A program made the translations under genes and the position numbers. A stretch of 64,000 nucleotides of DNA from Streptomyces griseocarneus (lineage in GTDB: Bacteria > Actinomycetota > Actinomycetes > Streptomycetales > Streptomycetaceae). Of the stretch, positions 1 through 9,295 are shown in pieces. The notes under the pieces are model-generated. The model did not search any database, was not told the origin of the DNA, and saw nothing but the letters and a program-made list of their open reading frames with translations. Each line of letters opens with the position of its first letter. The first letter of the stretch is position 1. The stretch lies in the NCBI RefSeq assembly GCF_014655595.1, contig NZ_BNBL01000003.1, positions 7,877-71,876 of the forward strand. Direction: 5' to 3'.

Positions 1-172
1 CACATGGGCGGGTGTCCCTCCTCGGTAGGCGATCCCCCGTGGGGCACGGTCCGCCGGTGGTGCGGCGGACCGTGCCGATGCCGTTCTCGCCCTTGAGAAG
101 CGTTTGGGTACGGGCGACGGCCCGCCCCTCCGAGGAGGTGCGGGCCGTCTTCCGTGTACTACGGGACGTCAC
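1..172 (-). pseudogene. M16-family zinc peptidase, N-terminal fragment, possibly disrupted
   Basis: A GTG start overlaps the pnp stop by 3 bases (GTGA). The first ~37 codons read as the N-terminus of the pitrilysin-like M16 peptidase that follows pnp in Streptomyces, including ARTQTLLKGENGIGTVRRTT. As I remember the family, LPGGLR-type residues should follow at once. Here the frame, still open, continues GGPCPTGD and then Arg/Pro-rich residues. The change coincides with a perfect 13-bp inverted repeat (43-55 and 64-76). Beyond it lie a GAGGAGG motif and an ATG (read on minus at 5-3), which could be the start of another gene. A deletion or rearrangement, a divergent family member, or a window/contig-edge artefact are all possible. 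The HxxEH zinc motif is not in the window. Confidence 0.5.
43..76. repeat. Perfect 13-bp inverted repeat at the M16 break point
   Basis: GGCACGGTCCGCC at 43-55 and its exact complement at 64-76 are separated by 8 bases. One arm encodes GTVRR of the M16-like frame; similarity to the family stops at the spacer. It could fold as a terminator-like hairpin or mark a fold-back rearrangement. Confidence 0.75.
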
Positions 173-2388
173 TTGTCGGACTCGTCCTTGCTCTCGCCCT
201 CGGCGTCCTCGCCCTCGATCACGGGGATCAGGGAGAGCTTGCCGCGCTGGTCGATCTCGGCGATCTCGACCTGGACCTTGGCGCCGACGCCGAGCACGTC
301 CTCGACGTTCTCCACGCGCTTGCCACCGGCGAGCTTGCGGATCTGCGAGATGTGCAGCAGGCCGTCCTTGCCCGGGAGCAGGGAGACGAACGCACCGAAG
401 GTGGTGGTCTTGACGACCGTGCCCAGGTAGCGCTCGCCGACCTCCGGCATGGTCGGGTTGGCGATGCCGTTGATCGTGGCGCGGGCGGCCTCGGCGGCCG
501 GGCCGTCGGCGGCACCGATGTAGATGGTGCCGTCGTCCTCGATCGTGATCTCGGCGCCGGTGTCCTCCTGGATCTGGTTGATCATCTTGCCCTTGGGGCC
601 GATGACCTCACCGATCTTGTCCACGGGGATCTTGACGGTGATGATCCGCGGGGCGTTGGGGGACATCTCGTCCGGGGTGTCGATCGCTTCCATCATCACG
701 TCGAGGATGTGGAGGCGGGCGTCGCGGGCCTGCTTGAGGGCCGCGGCCAGGACGGAGGCCGGGATGCCGTCCAGCTTGGTGTCCAGCTGCAGGGCGGTGA
801 CGAACTCCTTCGTACCGGCGACCTTGAAGTCCATGTCGCCGAACGCGTCCTCCGCACCGAGGATGTCGGTGAGGGCGACGTAGTGCGTCTTGCCGTCGAT
901 CTCCTGGGAGATCAGGCCCATGGCGATGCCGGCGACGGGGGCCTTCAGCGGCACACCGGCGTTCAGCAGCGACATGGTGGAGGCGCAGACCGAGCCCATG
1001 GAGGTGGAGCCGTTGGAGCCGAGGGCCTCGGACACCTGACGGATCGCGTAGGGGAACTCCTCGCGCGTCGGCAGCACGGGCACGATGGCCCGCTCGGCCA
1101 GGGCGCCGTGGCCGATCTCGCGGCGCTTCGGCGAACCGACACGGCCGGTCTCACCGACGGAGTACGGCGGGAAGTTGTAGTTGTGCATGTAGCGCTTGCG
1201 GGTCACCGGGGAGAGGGTGTCCAGCTGCTGCTCCATGCGGAGCATGTTGAGGGTGGTGACGCCCAGGATCTGGGTCTCGCCACGCTCGAACAGGGCGGAG
1301 CCGTGGACGCGCGGGATGGCCTCGACCTCGGCGGCGAGGGTACGGATGTCCGTCACCCCACGGCCGTCGATGCGCTTGCGCTCCTTGATGACGCGCTCAC
1401 GGACCAGGGACTTGGTCAGCGAGCGGTACGCGGCGGAGATCTCCTTCTCGCGGCCCTCGAACTGCGGGAGCAGCTTCTCGGCGGCGATCTCCTTGACGCG
1501 GTCGATCTCGGTCTCGCGCTCCTGCTTGCCGGCGATGGTCAGCGCCTGGGCGAGCTCGGTGCGGACGGCGGCGGTCAGGGCCTCCAGGACGTCGTCCTGG
1601 TAGTCCAGGAAGACCGGGAACTCGCCCTCGGGCTTGGCGGCCTTGGCGGCGAGCTCGGACTGGGCGCGGCACAGCACCTTGATGAAGGGCTTCGCGGCCT
1701 CGAGACCGGCGGCGACGACCTCCTCGGTGGGGGCGTCGGCGCCGTCCTTGACGAGCTGGATGGTCTTCTCGGTGGCCTCGGCCTCGACCATCATGATCGC
1801 GACGTCGCCGTCGGGCAGGACGCGGCCGGCCACGACCATGTCGAAGACGGCGTCCTCGAGCTCGGTGTGGGTCGGGAACGCCACCCACTGGCCCTTGATC
1901 AGAGCGACGCGGGTGGCGCCGATCGGACCGGAGAAGGGCAGGCCCGCGAGCTGCGTGGAGCAGGAGGCGGCGTTGATCGCGACCACGTCGTACAGGTGGT
2001 CGGGGTTGAGCGCCATGACCGTCTCGACGATCTGGATCTCGTTGCGCAGGCCCTTCTTGAAGGAGGGGCGCAGCGGCCGGTCGATCAGGCGGCAGGTGAG
2101 GACGGCGTCCTCGGAGGGCCGGCCCTCACGGCGGAAGAAGGAGCCGGGGATCTTGCCGGCCGCGTACATCCGCTCCTCGACGTCCACCGTCAGGGGGAAG
2201 AAGTCGAGCTGGTCCTTGGGCTTCTTGGAAGCGGTGGTGGCCGACAGCACCATGGTGTCGTCGTCCAGGTACGCCACGGCGGAGCCGGCGGCCTGCTTGG
2301 CCAGGCGGCCCGTCTCGAAGCGGATGGTGCGGGTGCCGAAGGTGCCGTTGTCGATGACGGCCTCGGCGTAGTGGGTCTCGTTCTCCAC
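169..2388 (-). CDS. pnp: Polyribonucleotide nucleotidyltransferase (PNPase / guanosine pentaphosphate synthetase I)
   Basis: Phosphorolytic 3'-to-5' exoribonuclease that also adds 3' tails; the Streptomyces enzyme was described as guanosine pentaphosphate synthetase I. The 739 residues have the full architecture: RNase PH core 1 (about 10-145), helical linker, RNase PH core 2 (about 330-550), a KH domain with the IGPKGK loop, and a C-terminal S1 domain (from about 660, with [18 protein letters not shown]). The GTG start at 2388 ([11 protein letters not shown]) is preceded by GAGGAG at good spacing and matches the family N-terminus; the longer upstream frame has no such support. It lies 315 bp downstream of rpsO and is translationally coupled to the M16-like gene. 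Known from the family: in Streptomyces, rpsO-pnp transcripts are processed by RNase III. Confidence 0.97.
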   Translation of the reverse strand: MENETHYAEAVIDNGTFGTRTIRFETGRLAKQAAGSAVAYLDDDTMVLSATTASKKPKDQLDFFPLTVDVEERMYAAGKIPGSFFRREGRPSEDAVLTCRLIDRPLRPSFKKGLRNEIQIVETVMALNPDHLYDVVAINAASCSTQLAGLPFSGPIGATRVALIKGQWVAFPTHTELEDAVFDMVVAGRVLPDGDVAIMMVEAEATEKTIQLVKDGADAPTEEVVAAGLEAAKPFIKVLCRAQSELAAKAAKPEGEFPVFLDYQDDVLEALTAAVRTELAQALTIAGKQERETEIDRVKEIAAEKLLPQFEGREKEISAAYRSLTKSLVRERVIKERKRIDGRGVTDIRTLAAEVEAIPRVHGSALFERGETQILGVTTLNMLRMEQQLDTLSPVTRKRYMHNYNFPPYSVGETGRVGSPKRREIGHGALAERAIVPVLPTREEFPYAIRQVSEALGSNGSTSMGSVCASTMSLLNAGVPLKAPVAGIAMGLISQEIDGKTHYVALTDILGAEDAFGDMDFKVAGTKEFVTALQLDTKLDGIPASVLAAALKQARDARLHILDVMMEAIDTPDEMSPNAPRIITVKIPVDKIGEVIGPKGKMINQIQEDTGAEITIEDDGTIYIGAADGPAAEAARATINGIANPTMPEVGERYLGTVVKTTTFGAFVSLLPGKDGLLHISQIRKLAGGKRVENVEDVLGVGAKVQVEIAEIDQRGKLSLIPVIEGEDAEGESKDESDK

Positions 2389-2703
2389 CAGGGATATCTC
2401 CTCGTCTGCGTCCTCGCCCGTGTGGCGGGGACGGTGGCGGAGGGCGCCGCTTGCTCCGTGCGGGCCGGTCTTCGATCGAAGCACCCGGAATTCCCTGTTC
2501 CGGGGGCCACTACCGAGGACCGGCGAAGAGCCCGGCGCTCCTCCTCGTCAGGTGTCTCGTTCTGTATGCCGTTGTGGGACCAGACTACAAAGCTTCTGCT
2601 CGTCTCTGCTTCCCACAGGACGCGGTGCGGGATCGTTCTACGCGCCGCGGCATACGCGAAGGGAGCGGCTCCCGGGTGTGGGAACCGCTCCCTTCATGGC
2701 GTC
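2389..2703 (-). promoter_or_regulatory. rpsO-pnp intergenic leader with structured elements
   Basis: No gene is visible in these 315 bases. They hold the rpsO terminator-like hairpin (2658-2695), a 7-bp hairpin CCCGGAA/TTCCGGG (2484-2490 and 2498-2504), and the 12-bp palindrome CTTCGATCGAAG (2470-2481). PNPase genes are typically autoregulated through RNase III cleavage of the pnp leader, so these structures are candidate processing sites. A separate pnp promoter probably lies here, but I could not place it with confidence. Confidence 0.5.
2658..2695 (-). terminator. Hairpin downstream of rpsO
   Basis: An 11-bp perfect stem (GAAGGGAGCGG at 2658-2668 with its complement at 2685-2695), with further inner pairing, starts 8 bases after the rpsO stop. 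There is no U-run, which is usual for Streptomyces. It may be an attenuator or RNase III site, because pnp follows in the same direction. Confidence 0.7.
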
Positions 2704-2991
2704 TTACTTGGCGCCGGCGGCACCGCGGCGGATGCCGAGGCGCTCGACCAGGGCGCGGAAGCGCGTGATGTCCTTCTTGGCCAGGTACTGCAGCAGGCGG
2801 CGACGCTGACCGACCAGGAGCAGCAGACCACGGCGGGAGTGGTGGTCGTGCTTGTGCTGCTTGAGGTGCTCGGTCAGGTCCGAGATGCGGCGGGTGAGCA
2901 GCGCGACCTGGACCTCGGGGGAGCCGGTGTCGCCCTCCTTGGTGGCGAACTCGGTCATGATCTGCTTCTTCGTAGCGGCGTCGAGCGACAC
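2704..2991 (-). CDS. rpsO: 30S ribosomal protein S15
   Basis: S15 binds 16S rRNA helices 20-22 in the central domain and is an early assembly protein of the small subunit. The 95 residues are the normal length, and the family landmarks are present: [15 protein letters not shown], then [11 protein letters not shown] and the basic [13 protein letters not shown] segment. The GTG start at 2991 has AAGGAG six bases upstream. It is the first gene of the rpsO-pnp unit. Its usual neighbour ribF is about 19 kb away because the type VII secretion locus lies between them. Confidence 0.97.
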   Translation of the reverse strand: MSLDAATKKQIMTEFATKEGDTGSPEVQVALLTRRISDLTEHLKQHKHDHHSRRGLLLLVGQRRRLLQYLAKKDITRFRALVERLGIRRGAAGAK

Positions 2992-3221
2992 GCGGTACTC
3001 CTTCTGAGTCTCGTTTCGGCCACCGAGTGCCCCTGGTCTCTTTCTCAGGGGAGCTTCCGTTACTCGGGAGGCGGGGTCCGCTGGGCGCTGTCTCCAGAAG
3101 CCCTTCGGGGCGGTCCGGAGGCGCGTACACAAACGGCCACTGCACACAGTACCAGCCCGGGTGCGCGGGCCCGGCCGCCGGTCGCAGGTCAGTGGCGGTG
3201 CGGCGGGCCGCGGGGCCGCGC

Positions 3222-4658
3222 TCAGCCGCCGGCCAGCCCGCGCGCTGTCGAGTACACGTCGAGTACGGCGAGGCACAGGGGCACCAGTGCGAGGAGGAGG
3301 GCACTCTCCGTTACGTCCGACAGTCTCCCCCAAAAGGGTGACAGTCCCTTGCGGGGGACGATCAGGGCGACGCCGGTGAGCGGGGCGGCGACGGCGATGA
3401 CGGCCGCGGTGAGCCACAGCGTGCGGGTGTCGGAGGGGACGCCGGCCGGCGGGTGCAGGGCCAGGCCCAGGACCAGCAGTGCGAGGCCGGCCAGGCCGGC
3501 GCCGAGGAGGGCCGCGACCTGGGCGGTGTAGCGGAAGAGCCGGGCGCGCAGCAGGGCGGCCAGGGCGGTGGCGAGGGCCAGGCCCTGGGCCCAGGGGTCG
3601 GCCGAGAAGGCGAGGACGGCGGTAGCGCCGGTGACGACGGCCGCGCAGCCGGCGACCAGGCCGAGCAGCAGCTCGTGGCCGCGGCGGGCCTGCGCGGCGA
3701 CGCGCTCGGCGTCCACGGGCTCGGCCGGGTCCGCCTCGCCGGGGGCGTCGAGGTCGTCGTCGGCGGCGGCGCGGGGCGCGGCGTAGCCGACGGGCAGCCG
3801 GGCCACGCGGGCCGAGAGGGCGGGCAGGAAGGCGAGGGCGCCGATCGCGACGACCGCGCAGACCGCGGCGGCCGCGGTGGGCCGGGCGGCGACGAGGATC
3901 GTGCCGAAGGTGGCCAGGATGCCGGTGGCGGAGGCCACGACGACCGCCACGAAGGGGGCGTCGCCGGAGGGCATGAGGGCGACCAGGACGACGGCGGCGA
4001 GCAGGACGGCCGAGCAGCCGAGCAGGAACTGCAGCCGGCCCGCGCCCTCCCCGGCCGCCGGCGCCGGCACCCCCGCCCCGGCGATCAGCAGGTGCGGCAC
4101 GGCGGCCAGTCCCAGGGCCACGGCGGAGGTCCGGTCGTCGTAGACGCGGGCGCGTACGCCCGCGAAGGCGGTCAGGAAGACGGCGACCGCGCCGGCGGCG
4201 ATGCCGGGCGTGCCGTGCGTGTCGTGGCGCACGGGATCGGCGAACCACAGGACGCAGCCCATGAGGGCCAGCAGCAGGGCGCCGGCGGTCAGGCCGAAGC
4301 CGTGCAGCAGCCGGGCGTCCCACAGCGCGCGGTCGCGCAGCACCGCGGTGGCGACGGCGTCGGAGACGTCGTCGTGGACCGCGGGCGGCAGCGATTCGGC
4401 GAACGGGCGCAGCGAGAGGATCTCGCCGTCGAGGACGTGCTGGGCGGCGAGGGTGCGGGCGCCGTCGAGGACGGTGCCGTCGCGGCGCACGAGGTGGTAG
4501 CCGGTGGGGGTGCCCGCCGGCTGCGTCCCGCCGGTGAGCCTGAGGACCTCGGGGTGGACGTCGGCGACGGGCAGGTCGTCGGGCAGGGCCACGTCGACGC
4601 GGCGGTCCGGCGCGACGACGGTCACCCTGCAGAAGCCGGTCGTGGCGGACGTACTCAC
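3222..4658 (-). CDS. eccD: Type VII secretion integral membrane protein EccD
   Basis: EccD is the many-pass core subunit of the ESX/type VII secretion complex. The 478-residue protein starts with a soluble ubiquitin-like domain (about residues 1-85, [20 protein letters not shown]...) followed by about eleven hydrophobic segments, with a charged cytoplasmic loop rich in Asp/Glu ([18 protein letters not shown]) between two membrane blocks. The GTG start at 4658 ([12 protein letters not shown]) is chosen because homologues begin just before GFCRVT and CAGGGGG lies upstream; in-frame upstream starts (ATG at 4700, or 4712) cannot be excluded. It diverges from eccC across a 195-bp gap. It is the only EccD in the window. 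Confidence 0.92.
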   Translation of the reverse strand: MSTSATTGFCRVTVVAPDRRVDVALPDDLPVADVHPEVLRLTGGTQPAGTPTGYHLVRRDGTVLDGARTLAAQHVLDGEILSLRPFAESLPPAVHDDVSDAVATAVLRDRALWDARLLHGFGLTAGALLLALMGCVLWFADPVRHDTHGTPGIAAGAVAVFLTAFAGVRARVYDDRTSAVALGLAAVPHLLIAGAGVPAPAAGEGAGRLQFLLGCSAVLLAAVVLVALMPSGDAPFVAVVVASATGILATFGTILVAARPTAAAAVCAVVAIGALAFLPALSARVARLPVGYAAPRAAADDDLDAPGEADPAEPVDAERVAAQARRGHELLLGLVAGCAAVVTGATAVLAFSADPWAQGLALATALAALLRARLFRYTAQVAALLGAGLAGLALLVLGLALHPPAGVPSDTRTLWLTAAVIAVAAPLTGVALIVPRKGLSPFWGRLSDVTESALLLALVPLCLAVLDVYSTARGLAGG

Positions 4659-4853
4659 CCTGATTGCCCCCTGATGCTCTGTTTCCTGTCGCACGCTCAT
4701 CCACGCGCCCACGTCGTCGCGTTGTGGCGGCTCGTCACCCTACCCGGGCCGAACGTCCGTACGCCGATAGGATCACCGTCTCGCGAGGGGAGGCCGGGCC
4801 GCTGGGGCGCCGGGAGCGAACTGCCCCGTCGCTTCGAGGGGTTGAGCCGTTTC
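4659..4853. promoter_or_regulatory. Divergent eccD/eccC control region
   Basis: No gene is seen. For eccC, a TAGGAT hexamer at 4768-4773 (plus strand) matches the usual Streptomyces vegetative -10 form and would give a leader of roughly 75 nt. I see no convincing -35. The eccD promoter must lie here on the other strand but is not resolved. Confidence 0.35.
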
Positions 4854-7800
4854 GTGAGCCAGGTGGTCGTCAAACGCCAGCCGCGGGTGCTCCCGCCCGA
4901 GGTGCCGGGCGGGGAACTACGGCTGGAGGCGCCTCCCGAACTGCCGCGCGGCCGTCAGGACGGCATCCTGATGCAGCTGCTGCCCACCCTGGGCATGGCG
5001 TCGTCGATGGTCTACTTCTTCATGCCGGGCGCCCACCCCATGATGAAGATCATGGGCGTCCTGATGATGATCTCGACGCTCGGCATGACGGTCGCCATGG
5101 TGGTCCGCTACCGGCAGGGCTCACAGGGACAGCTGGCCGACATGCGCCGCGACTACCTCAGGTACCTCGCCCAGACCCGGCGCACCGTCCAGCGCACGGC
5201 CCGCGCGCAGCGCGACGCGCAGCTCTACCTGCACCCGGCGCCCGACCAGCTGTGGTCGGTGGTGGCCGAGGGCGGCCGCGTCTGGGAGCGGCGGGCGACC
5301 GACGACGACTTCGCGCAGACCCGGATAGGGCTCGGCGCGCAGCAGCTCGCCACGCCGCTGGTGGCGCCGGAGACGGCGCCCATGGACGAGCTGGAGCCGC
5401 TGACGGCGGGCGCGATGCAGCGCTTCCTGGCCGTGCACGGCTCGCTGGACGGCCTGCCGATGGCGGTGTCGCTGCGCGCCTTCTACCACGTGACGCTCTC
5501 GGGCGAGGCGGAGACGGTCGCCGGCGCCGCGCGGGCGCTCGTCGCCCAGCTCGCCACGCTGCACTCCCCGGAGGACCTGATCCTCGCGGTGGTCGCGGGG
5601 CGGGGCTCGGCACCGCGCTGGGAGTGGACGAAGTGGCTGCCCCACGTGCAGCTGCCGGGGGCCGCCGACGGGGCCGGGACGCGGCGGCTGATCGGTGACG
5701 ACCTCACCGAGCTGGAGGAGCTGCTGGGGCCCTGGCTGGAAGGCCGCCCGCGCTTCAGCCGTGAGGCCCGGCCGCCGCACGACCAGCCGCACGTGGTGCT
5801 GCTGCTGGAGGGCGCGGCGGTGCCTCCCGACTCGGCCTTCGCCGCGCCGGAGGGCCTGCAGGGCGTGACGGTCGTGGAGGTGGTGCCGGGCGAGCTGGAC
5901 GAGCTGCGGGGCGGGCTGGCGATCGCGGTGCGGCCGGGCAGGCTGCGGCTGCGCTCGCAGGTCGCGGCGTACGACGGGGTGCCGGACACGCTGTCGCCGG
6001 AGGCCGCCGAGGCGCTGGCGCGGCAGCTCGCGCCGCTGCGCGTGGGCGGTGACGACGAGGACGAACCGCTGCTGGCCAACTGGGACTTCACCGACCTGCT
6101 CGGGCTCGGCGACGCCGCGGCGGTGGACGTGGCCCGCACCTGGCGGCCGCGGAACGCCGCCGAGCGGCTGCGGGTGCCGATCGGCGTGGGCGAGGACGGC
6201 TCCCCCGTGATGCTCGACCTCAAGGAGGCGGCGCAGGACGGCATGGGCCCGCACGGCCTGTGCGTCGGCGCGACGGGCTCGGGCAAGTCCGAGCTGCTGC
6301 GCACGCTGGTGCTGGGGCTGGCGGTGACGCACTCCTCGGAGACGCTGAACTTCGTCCTCGCCGACTTCAAGGGCGGCGCGACCTTCGCCGGGATGTCGGG
6401 GCTGCCGCACGTCGCGGCCGTCATCACCAACCTGGCGGACGACCTGACGCTGGTCGACCGCATGCGCGACTCCCTCACCGGCGAGCTGCAGCGCCGCCAG
6501 GAGCTGCTGAAGTCGGCGGGCAACTACGCCAACCTCCACGACTACGAGAAGGCGCGCGCCGCCGGTGCCGCGCTGGAGCCGCTGGCTTCACTCGTCCTGG
6601 TGATCGACGAATTCAGCGAGCTGTTGACGGCCAAGCCCGACTTCATCGACATGTTCATCCAGATCGGCCGGATCGGCCGCTCCCTGGGCGTCCATCTGCT
6701 GCTGGCCTCGCAGCGCCTGGAGGAGGGCCGGCTGCGCGGCCTGGAGACCTATTTGTCGTACCGCATCGGCCTGCGCACCTTCTCGGCGGCGGAGTCGCGC
6801 ACGGCCCTGGGCGTGCCGGACGCCTACCACCTGCCGACGGTGCCGGGGTCGGGGTACCTGAAGTTCGGCACGGACGAGATGACCCGCTTCAAGGCGGCGT
6901 ACGTCTCCGGTGCGTACCGCGCGGGCGCGTCGGCGGGCACCGGCGGCGGGGGGCTGCCGGTCGAGCGCCGGCCCGTGCTCTTCACGGCGGCTCCCGTGCC
7001 CGTGACGTACACCGCCCCCGAGCCCGCTCCGGCGCCGGTGGCCGCCCCGGGCGGGGACGACGCGCTCGCGGACACCGTCCTGGACGTCGTGGTGCGCCGG
7101 ATCGAGGGCCAGGGACCGCCGGCCCACCAGGTGTGGCTGCCGCCGCTGGACCGGGCGCCGTCCCTGGACCAGCTGCTGCCGCCGCTGACCGACGTGCCCG
7201 GCCGCGGCCTGACGGCCGGCGGCCATCCGCACCTCGGCCGGCTCGTGGTGCCCCTGGGCCTGATCGACAAGCCCTTCGAGCAGCGCCGCGACGTGCTCCA
7301 CCGCGACTTCTCCGGCGCGGCCGGCCACATGCTCGTCGTCGGCGGCCCCCAGTCGGGCAAGTCGACGCTGATGCGCACGCTGATCACCGTCTTCGCCCTC
7401 ACCCACACCCCGGCGGAGGTGCAGTTCTACGGGCTCGACTTCGGCGGCGGCGGCATGAGCGCCGTCGCGGGGCTGCCGCACGTCGGCGGCGTCGCCTCCC
7501 GGCTCGACCCGGAGCGGGTCCGCCGCACGGTCGCCGAGGTGGCGGGCATCCTGGCCCGCCGCGAGGAGCACTTCCGGGCCCACGGCATCGACTCGATGAG
7601 CACCTACCGGCGGCAGCGGGCCGCCGGCCACTTCGCCGACCAGCAGTGGGGCGACGTCTTCCTGGTCATCGACGGCTGGGGCGGCTTCCGGCAGGAGTAC
7701 GACGTGCTCGAGGGCGTCGTCGCCGACATCGCGAGCCGGGGCCTGGGCTACGGCGTCCACGTGGTGGTGACCGCCTCCCGCAACATGGAGGTCCGGGCGG

Positions 7801-8807
7801 CGCTCAAGGACCAGCTGCTCAACCGCCTCGAGCTGCGGCTGGGCGACACCATGGACTCCGAGTTCGACCGCAAGGTCGCGGCCAACGTCCCCGTCGGCGT
7901 CCCCGGCCGCGGCCAGCTCCCCGAGAAGCTGCACTTCATGGGCGGCCAGCCGCGCATCGACGCCGGCAGCGACCCGGCGACGATGACGGAGGCGACGGCC
8001 GCCCTGGTGGAGCGGGTCGAGCGGGCCTGGTCCGGGCCGAAGGCGCCGCCGGTGCGGCTCCTGCCGCGCCTGCTGCCCGCCGACGAGCTGCCCAAGGGCG
8101 GCGAGCACCCCGGGCTGGGCGTGGCCATCGGCCTCGACGAGGCCGGCCTCGAGCCGGTGTTCGTCGACTTCGAGACCGACCCGTTCTTCCTCGTCTTCGG
8201 CGAGAGCGAGTCCGGCAAGACGGCCCTGCTGCGGCTGCTGGCCCAGCGGATCTCGGAGCGGTACGGCCCGGACGAGGCGAAGATCGTGGTCGGCGACTAC
8301 CGCCGGGCGCTGCTGGACGTCGTCCCCGAGACGCATCTGCTGGAGTACGCGCCGATCGCCTCGGCGCTGACCGTCCACGCGGGCGCGCTCAAGGGCCTGA
8401 TGGACCGCCGCGCCCCGCAGCCCGGCATCACGCCGCGGCAGCTGCGCGAGCGCAGCTGGTGGAGCGGCCCGCGGTTCTTCGTCATCGTCGACGACTACGA
8501 GCTCGTGGCCACCGGCAGCGGCAATCCGCTGGCGGTCCTGACGGAGAACCTGCCCTTCGCGCGGGACGTCGGCGTCCGCTTCATCATCGCGCGCAGTGCG
8601 GCGGGGGCGTCCCGCTCGATGTTCGAGTCCTTCATGCAGCGCGTGAAGGAGCTCGGCGCCCAGGGCGTCGTGCTGTCCGGCGACCCCGGCGAGGGCGAGG
8701 TCCTCGGCGGCGTCCGGCCGCGCCCGATGCCGCCGGGCCGGGGCTTCTTCGTCTCCCGCAAGCGGGGGACGCCGCTGGTGCAGCTGGGGTGGGTGCCGGA
8801 GCAGTGA
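4854..8807 (+). CDS. eccC: Type VII secretion AAA+/FtsK-like ATPase EccC (EccCa-EccCb fused)
   Basis: EccC is the motor and substrate receptor of ESX secretion. The 1317 residues fit the fused single-chain form. Two N-terminal membrane helices (about 42-85, LPTLGMASSMVYFFM onward) precede three ATPase modules: ATPase 1 has a canonical P-loop GATGSGKS (about 472-479) and LVLVIDEFSELL; ATPase 2 has GGPQSGKST (about 830) but VFLVIDGWGGF, where the Walker B Glu is Gly; ATPase 3 has GESESGKTA (about 1116) and VIVDDYEL. The GTG start at 4854 (VSQVVVKRQPR) fits homologues and has GAGGGG upstream; the frame stays open far upstream but that part is antisense to eccD. It converges on the WXG100 genes, and is probably a single-gene transcript. 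Confidence 0.95.
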   Translation: MSQVVVKRQPRVLPPEVPGGELRLEAPPELPRGRQDGILMQLLPTLGMASSMVYFFMPGAHPMMKIMGVLMMISTLGMTVAMVVRYRQGSQGQLADMRRDYLRYLAQTRRTVQRTARAQRDAQLYLHPAPDQLWSVVAEGGRVWERRATDDDFAQTRIGLGAQQLATPLVAPETAPMDELEPLTAGAMQRFLAVHGSLDGLPMAVSLRAFYHVTLSGEAETVAGAARALVAQLATLHSPEDLILAVVAGRGSAPRWEWTKWLPHVQLPGAADGAGTRRLIGDDLTELEELLGPWLEGRPRFSREARPPHDQPHVVLLLEGAAVPPDSAFAAPEGLQGVTVVEVVPGELDELRGGLAIAVRPGRLRLRSQVAAYDGVPDTLSPEAAEALARQLAPLRVGGDDEDEPLLANWDFTDLLGLGDAAAVDVARTWRPRNAAERLRVPIGVGEDGSPVMLDLKEAAQDGMGPHGLCVGATGSGKSELLRTLVLGLAVTHSSETLNFVLADFKGGATFAGMSGLPHVAAVITNLADDLTLVDRMRDSLTGELQRRQELLKSAGNYANLHDYEKARAAGAALEPLASLVLVIDEFSELLTAKPDFIDMFIQIGRIGRSLGVHLLLASQRLEEGRLRGLETYLSYRIGLRTFSAAESRTALGVPDAYHLPTVPGSGYLKFGTDEMTRFKAAYVSGAYRAGASAGTGGGGLPVERRPVLFTAAPVPVTYTAPEPAPAPVAAPGGDDALADTVLDVVVRRIEGQGPPAHQVWLPPLDRAPSLDQLLPPLTDVPGRGLTAGGHPHLGRLVVPLGLIDKPFEQRRDVLHRDFSGAAGHMLVVGGPQSGKSTLMRTLITVFALTHTPAEVQFYGLDFGGGGMSAVAGLPHVGGVASRLDPERVRRTVAEVAGILARREEHFRAHGIDSMSTYRRQRAAGHFADQQWGDVFLVIDGWGGFRQEYDVLEGVVADIASRGLGYGVHVVVTASRNMEVRAALKDQLLNRLELRLGDTMDSEFDRKVAANVPVGVPGRGQLPEKLHFMGGQPRIDAGSDPATMTEATAALVERVERAWSGPKAPPVRLLPRLLPADELPKGGEHPGLGVAIGLDEAGLEPVFVDFETDPFFLVFGESESGKTALLRLLAQRISERYGPDEAKIVVGDYRRALLDVVPETHLLEYAPIASALTVHAGALKGLMDRRAPQPGITPRQLRERSWWSGPRFFVIVDDYELVATGSGNPLAVLTENLPFARDVGVRFIIARSAAGASRSMFESFMQRVKELGAQGVVLSGDPGEGEVLGGVRPRPMPPGRGFFVSRKRGTPLVQLGWVPEQ

Positions 8808-8855
8808 GCCGGCGGTGGGCCCGCGGTGGGCCCGCTCCCCCGGGCGCGGGCTCAC
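8804..8855. terminator. Hairpin region between convergent eccC and WXG100 genes
   Basis: The outer arms GTGAGCC (8804-8810) and GGCTCAC (8849-8855) enclose GC-rich inner pairing and a tandem copy of GCGGTGGGCCCGC. It lies between two convergent stops, so a bidirectional terminator is likely. Confidence 0.5.
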
Positions 8856-8877
8856 CGTGCGGGTGCCGTCAGCCGGT

Positions 8878-9186
8878 TCAGTAGCTGACGTCGAACAGGC
8901 GGGAGGCCTTGCGGTCGGTCTCGGCGTAGTGCGAGCTGCCGGTCCGGATGGTCTCCGCGATCTTCGTCAGCGTCTCGTGGATGTGGTTGCCGCGCGCGTG
9001 GAACTGCGTGTCGGCCGCGTTGAACATCTCGCGGGCCTCACCGGTCCAGCTGCCCGAGACGGTCCGCACGGCGGCCCAGATCTCGTCGAGGTTCTTCTGC
9101 ACCACGCCCGCGGCCTGGTCGATGGCCGTGGCCAGTTCGCTGACGTGCGCGTAGCTGACCTTCAGGTCGACGTCGTTGCCGGACAT
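8878..9186 (-). CDS. WXG100 (Esx) protein with YxxxD export motif
   Basis: Small helical-hairpin substrate of type VII secretion. The 102 residues are the family size. The WxG turn is W47-T-G49, dividing two amphipathic helices, and the C-terminus carries Y87-A-E-T-D91, the YxxxD/E signal recognised by EccC. ATG at 9186 has AAGGAG seven bases upstream. It is second in a two-gene unit after the longer WXG100 gene, so the two products probably form an EsxA/EsxB-type heterodimer. This one carries the only obvious export motif, like mycobacterial EsxB; I do not assign A or B names. Confidence 0.93.
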   Translation of the reverse strand: MSGNDVDLKVSYAHVSELATAIDQAAGVVQKNLDEIWAAVRTVSGSWTGEAREMFNAADTQFHARGNHIHETLTKIAETIRTGSSHYAETDRKASRLFDVSY

Positions 9187-9295
9187 GTGCTGCTCCTTGG
9201 GAATCGAAAGTCTGTGAAACGGCCCGAGCGTGTGAAAGGCCTGAGCCCGTTGACGTCCTGAGTCCGTGAACGGCCCGGCCCATGAGCCCGATCGG

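Noticed and set aside
43..76. Hairpin read simply as the pnp terminator
   Set aside because: It lies inside the M16-like coding frame rather than just past the pnp stop, so I reported it as a possible break point instead.
117..148. GC-rich hairpin ACGGCCCGC/GCGGGCCGT
   Set aside because: It falls within the coding start of the M16-like gene, and a terminator there would abort a gene coupled to pnp.
154..3531. Long plus-strand open frame over pnp and rpsO
   Set aside because: It is exactly antisense to conserved pnp and rpsO sequence and has repetitive Asp/Gly/Leu/Val composition typical of GC-rich shadow frames.
3453..4853. Upstream extension of eccC to 3453
   Set aside because: This part is antisense to eccD; homologues start at VSQVVVKR and no ribosome-binding site supports the longer form.
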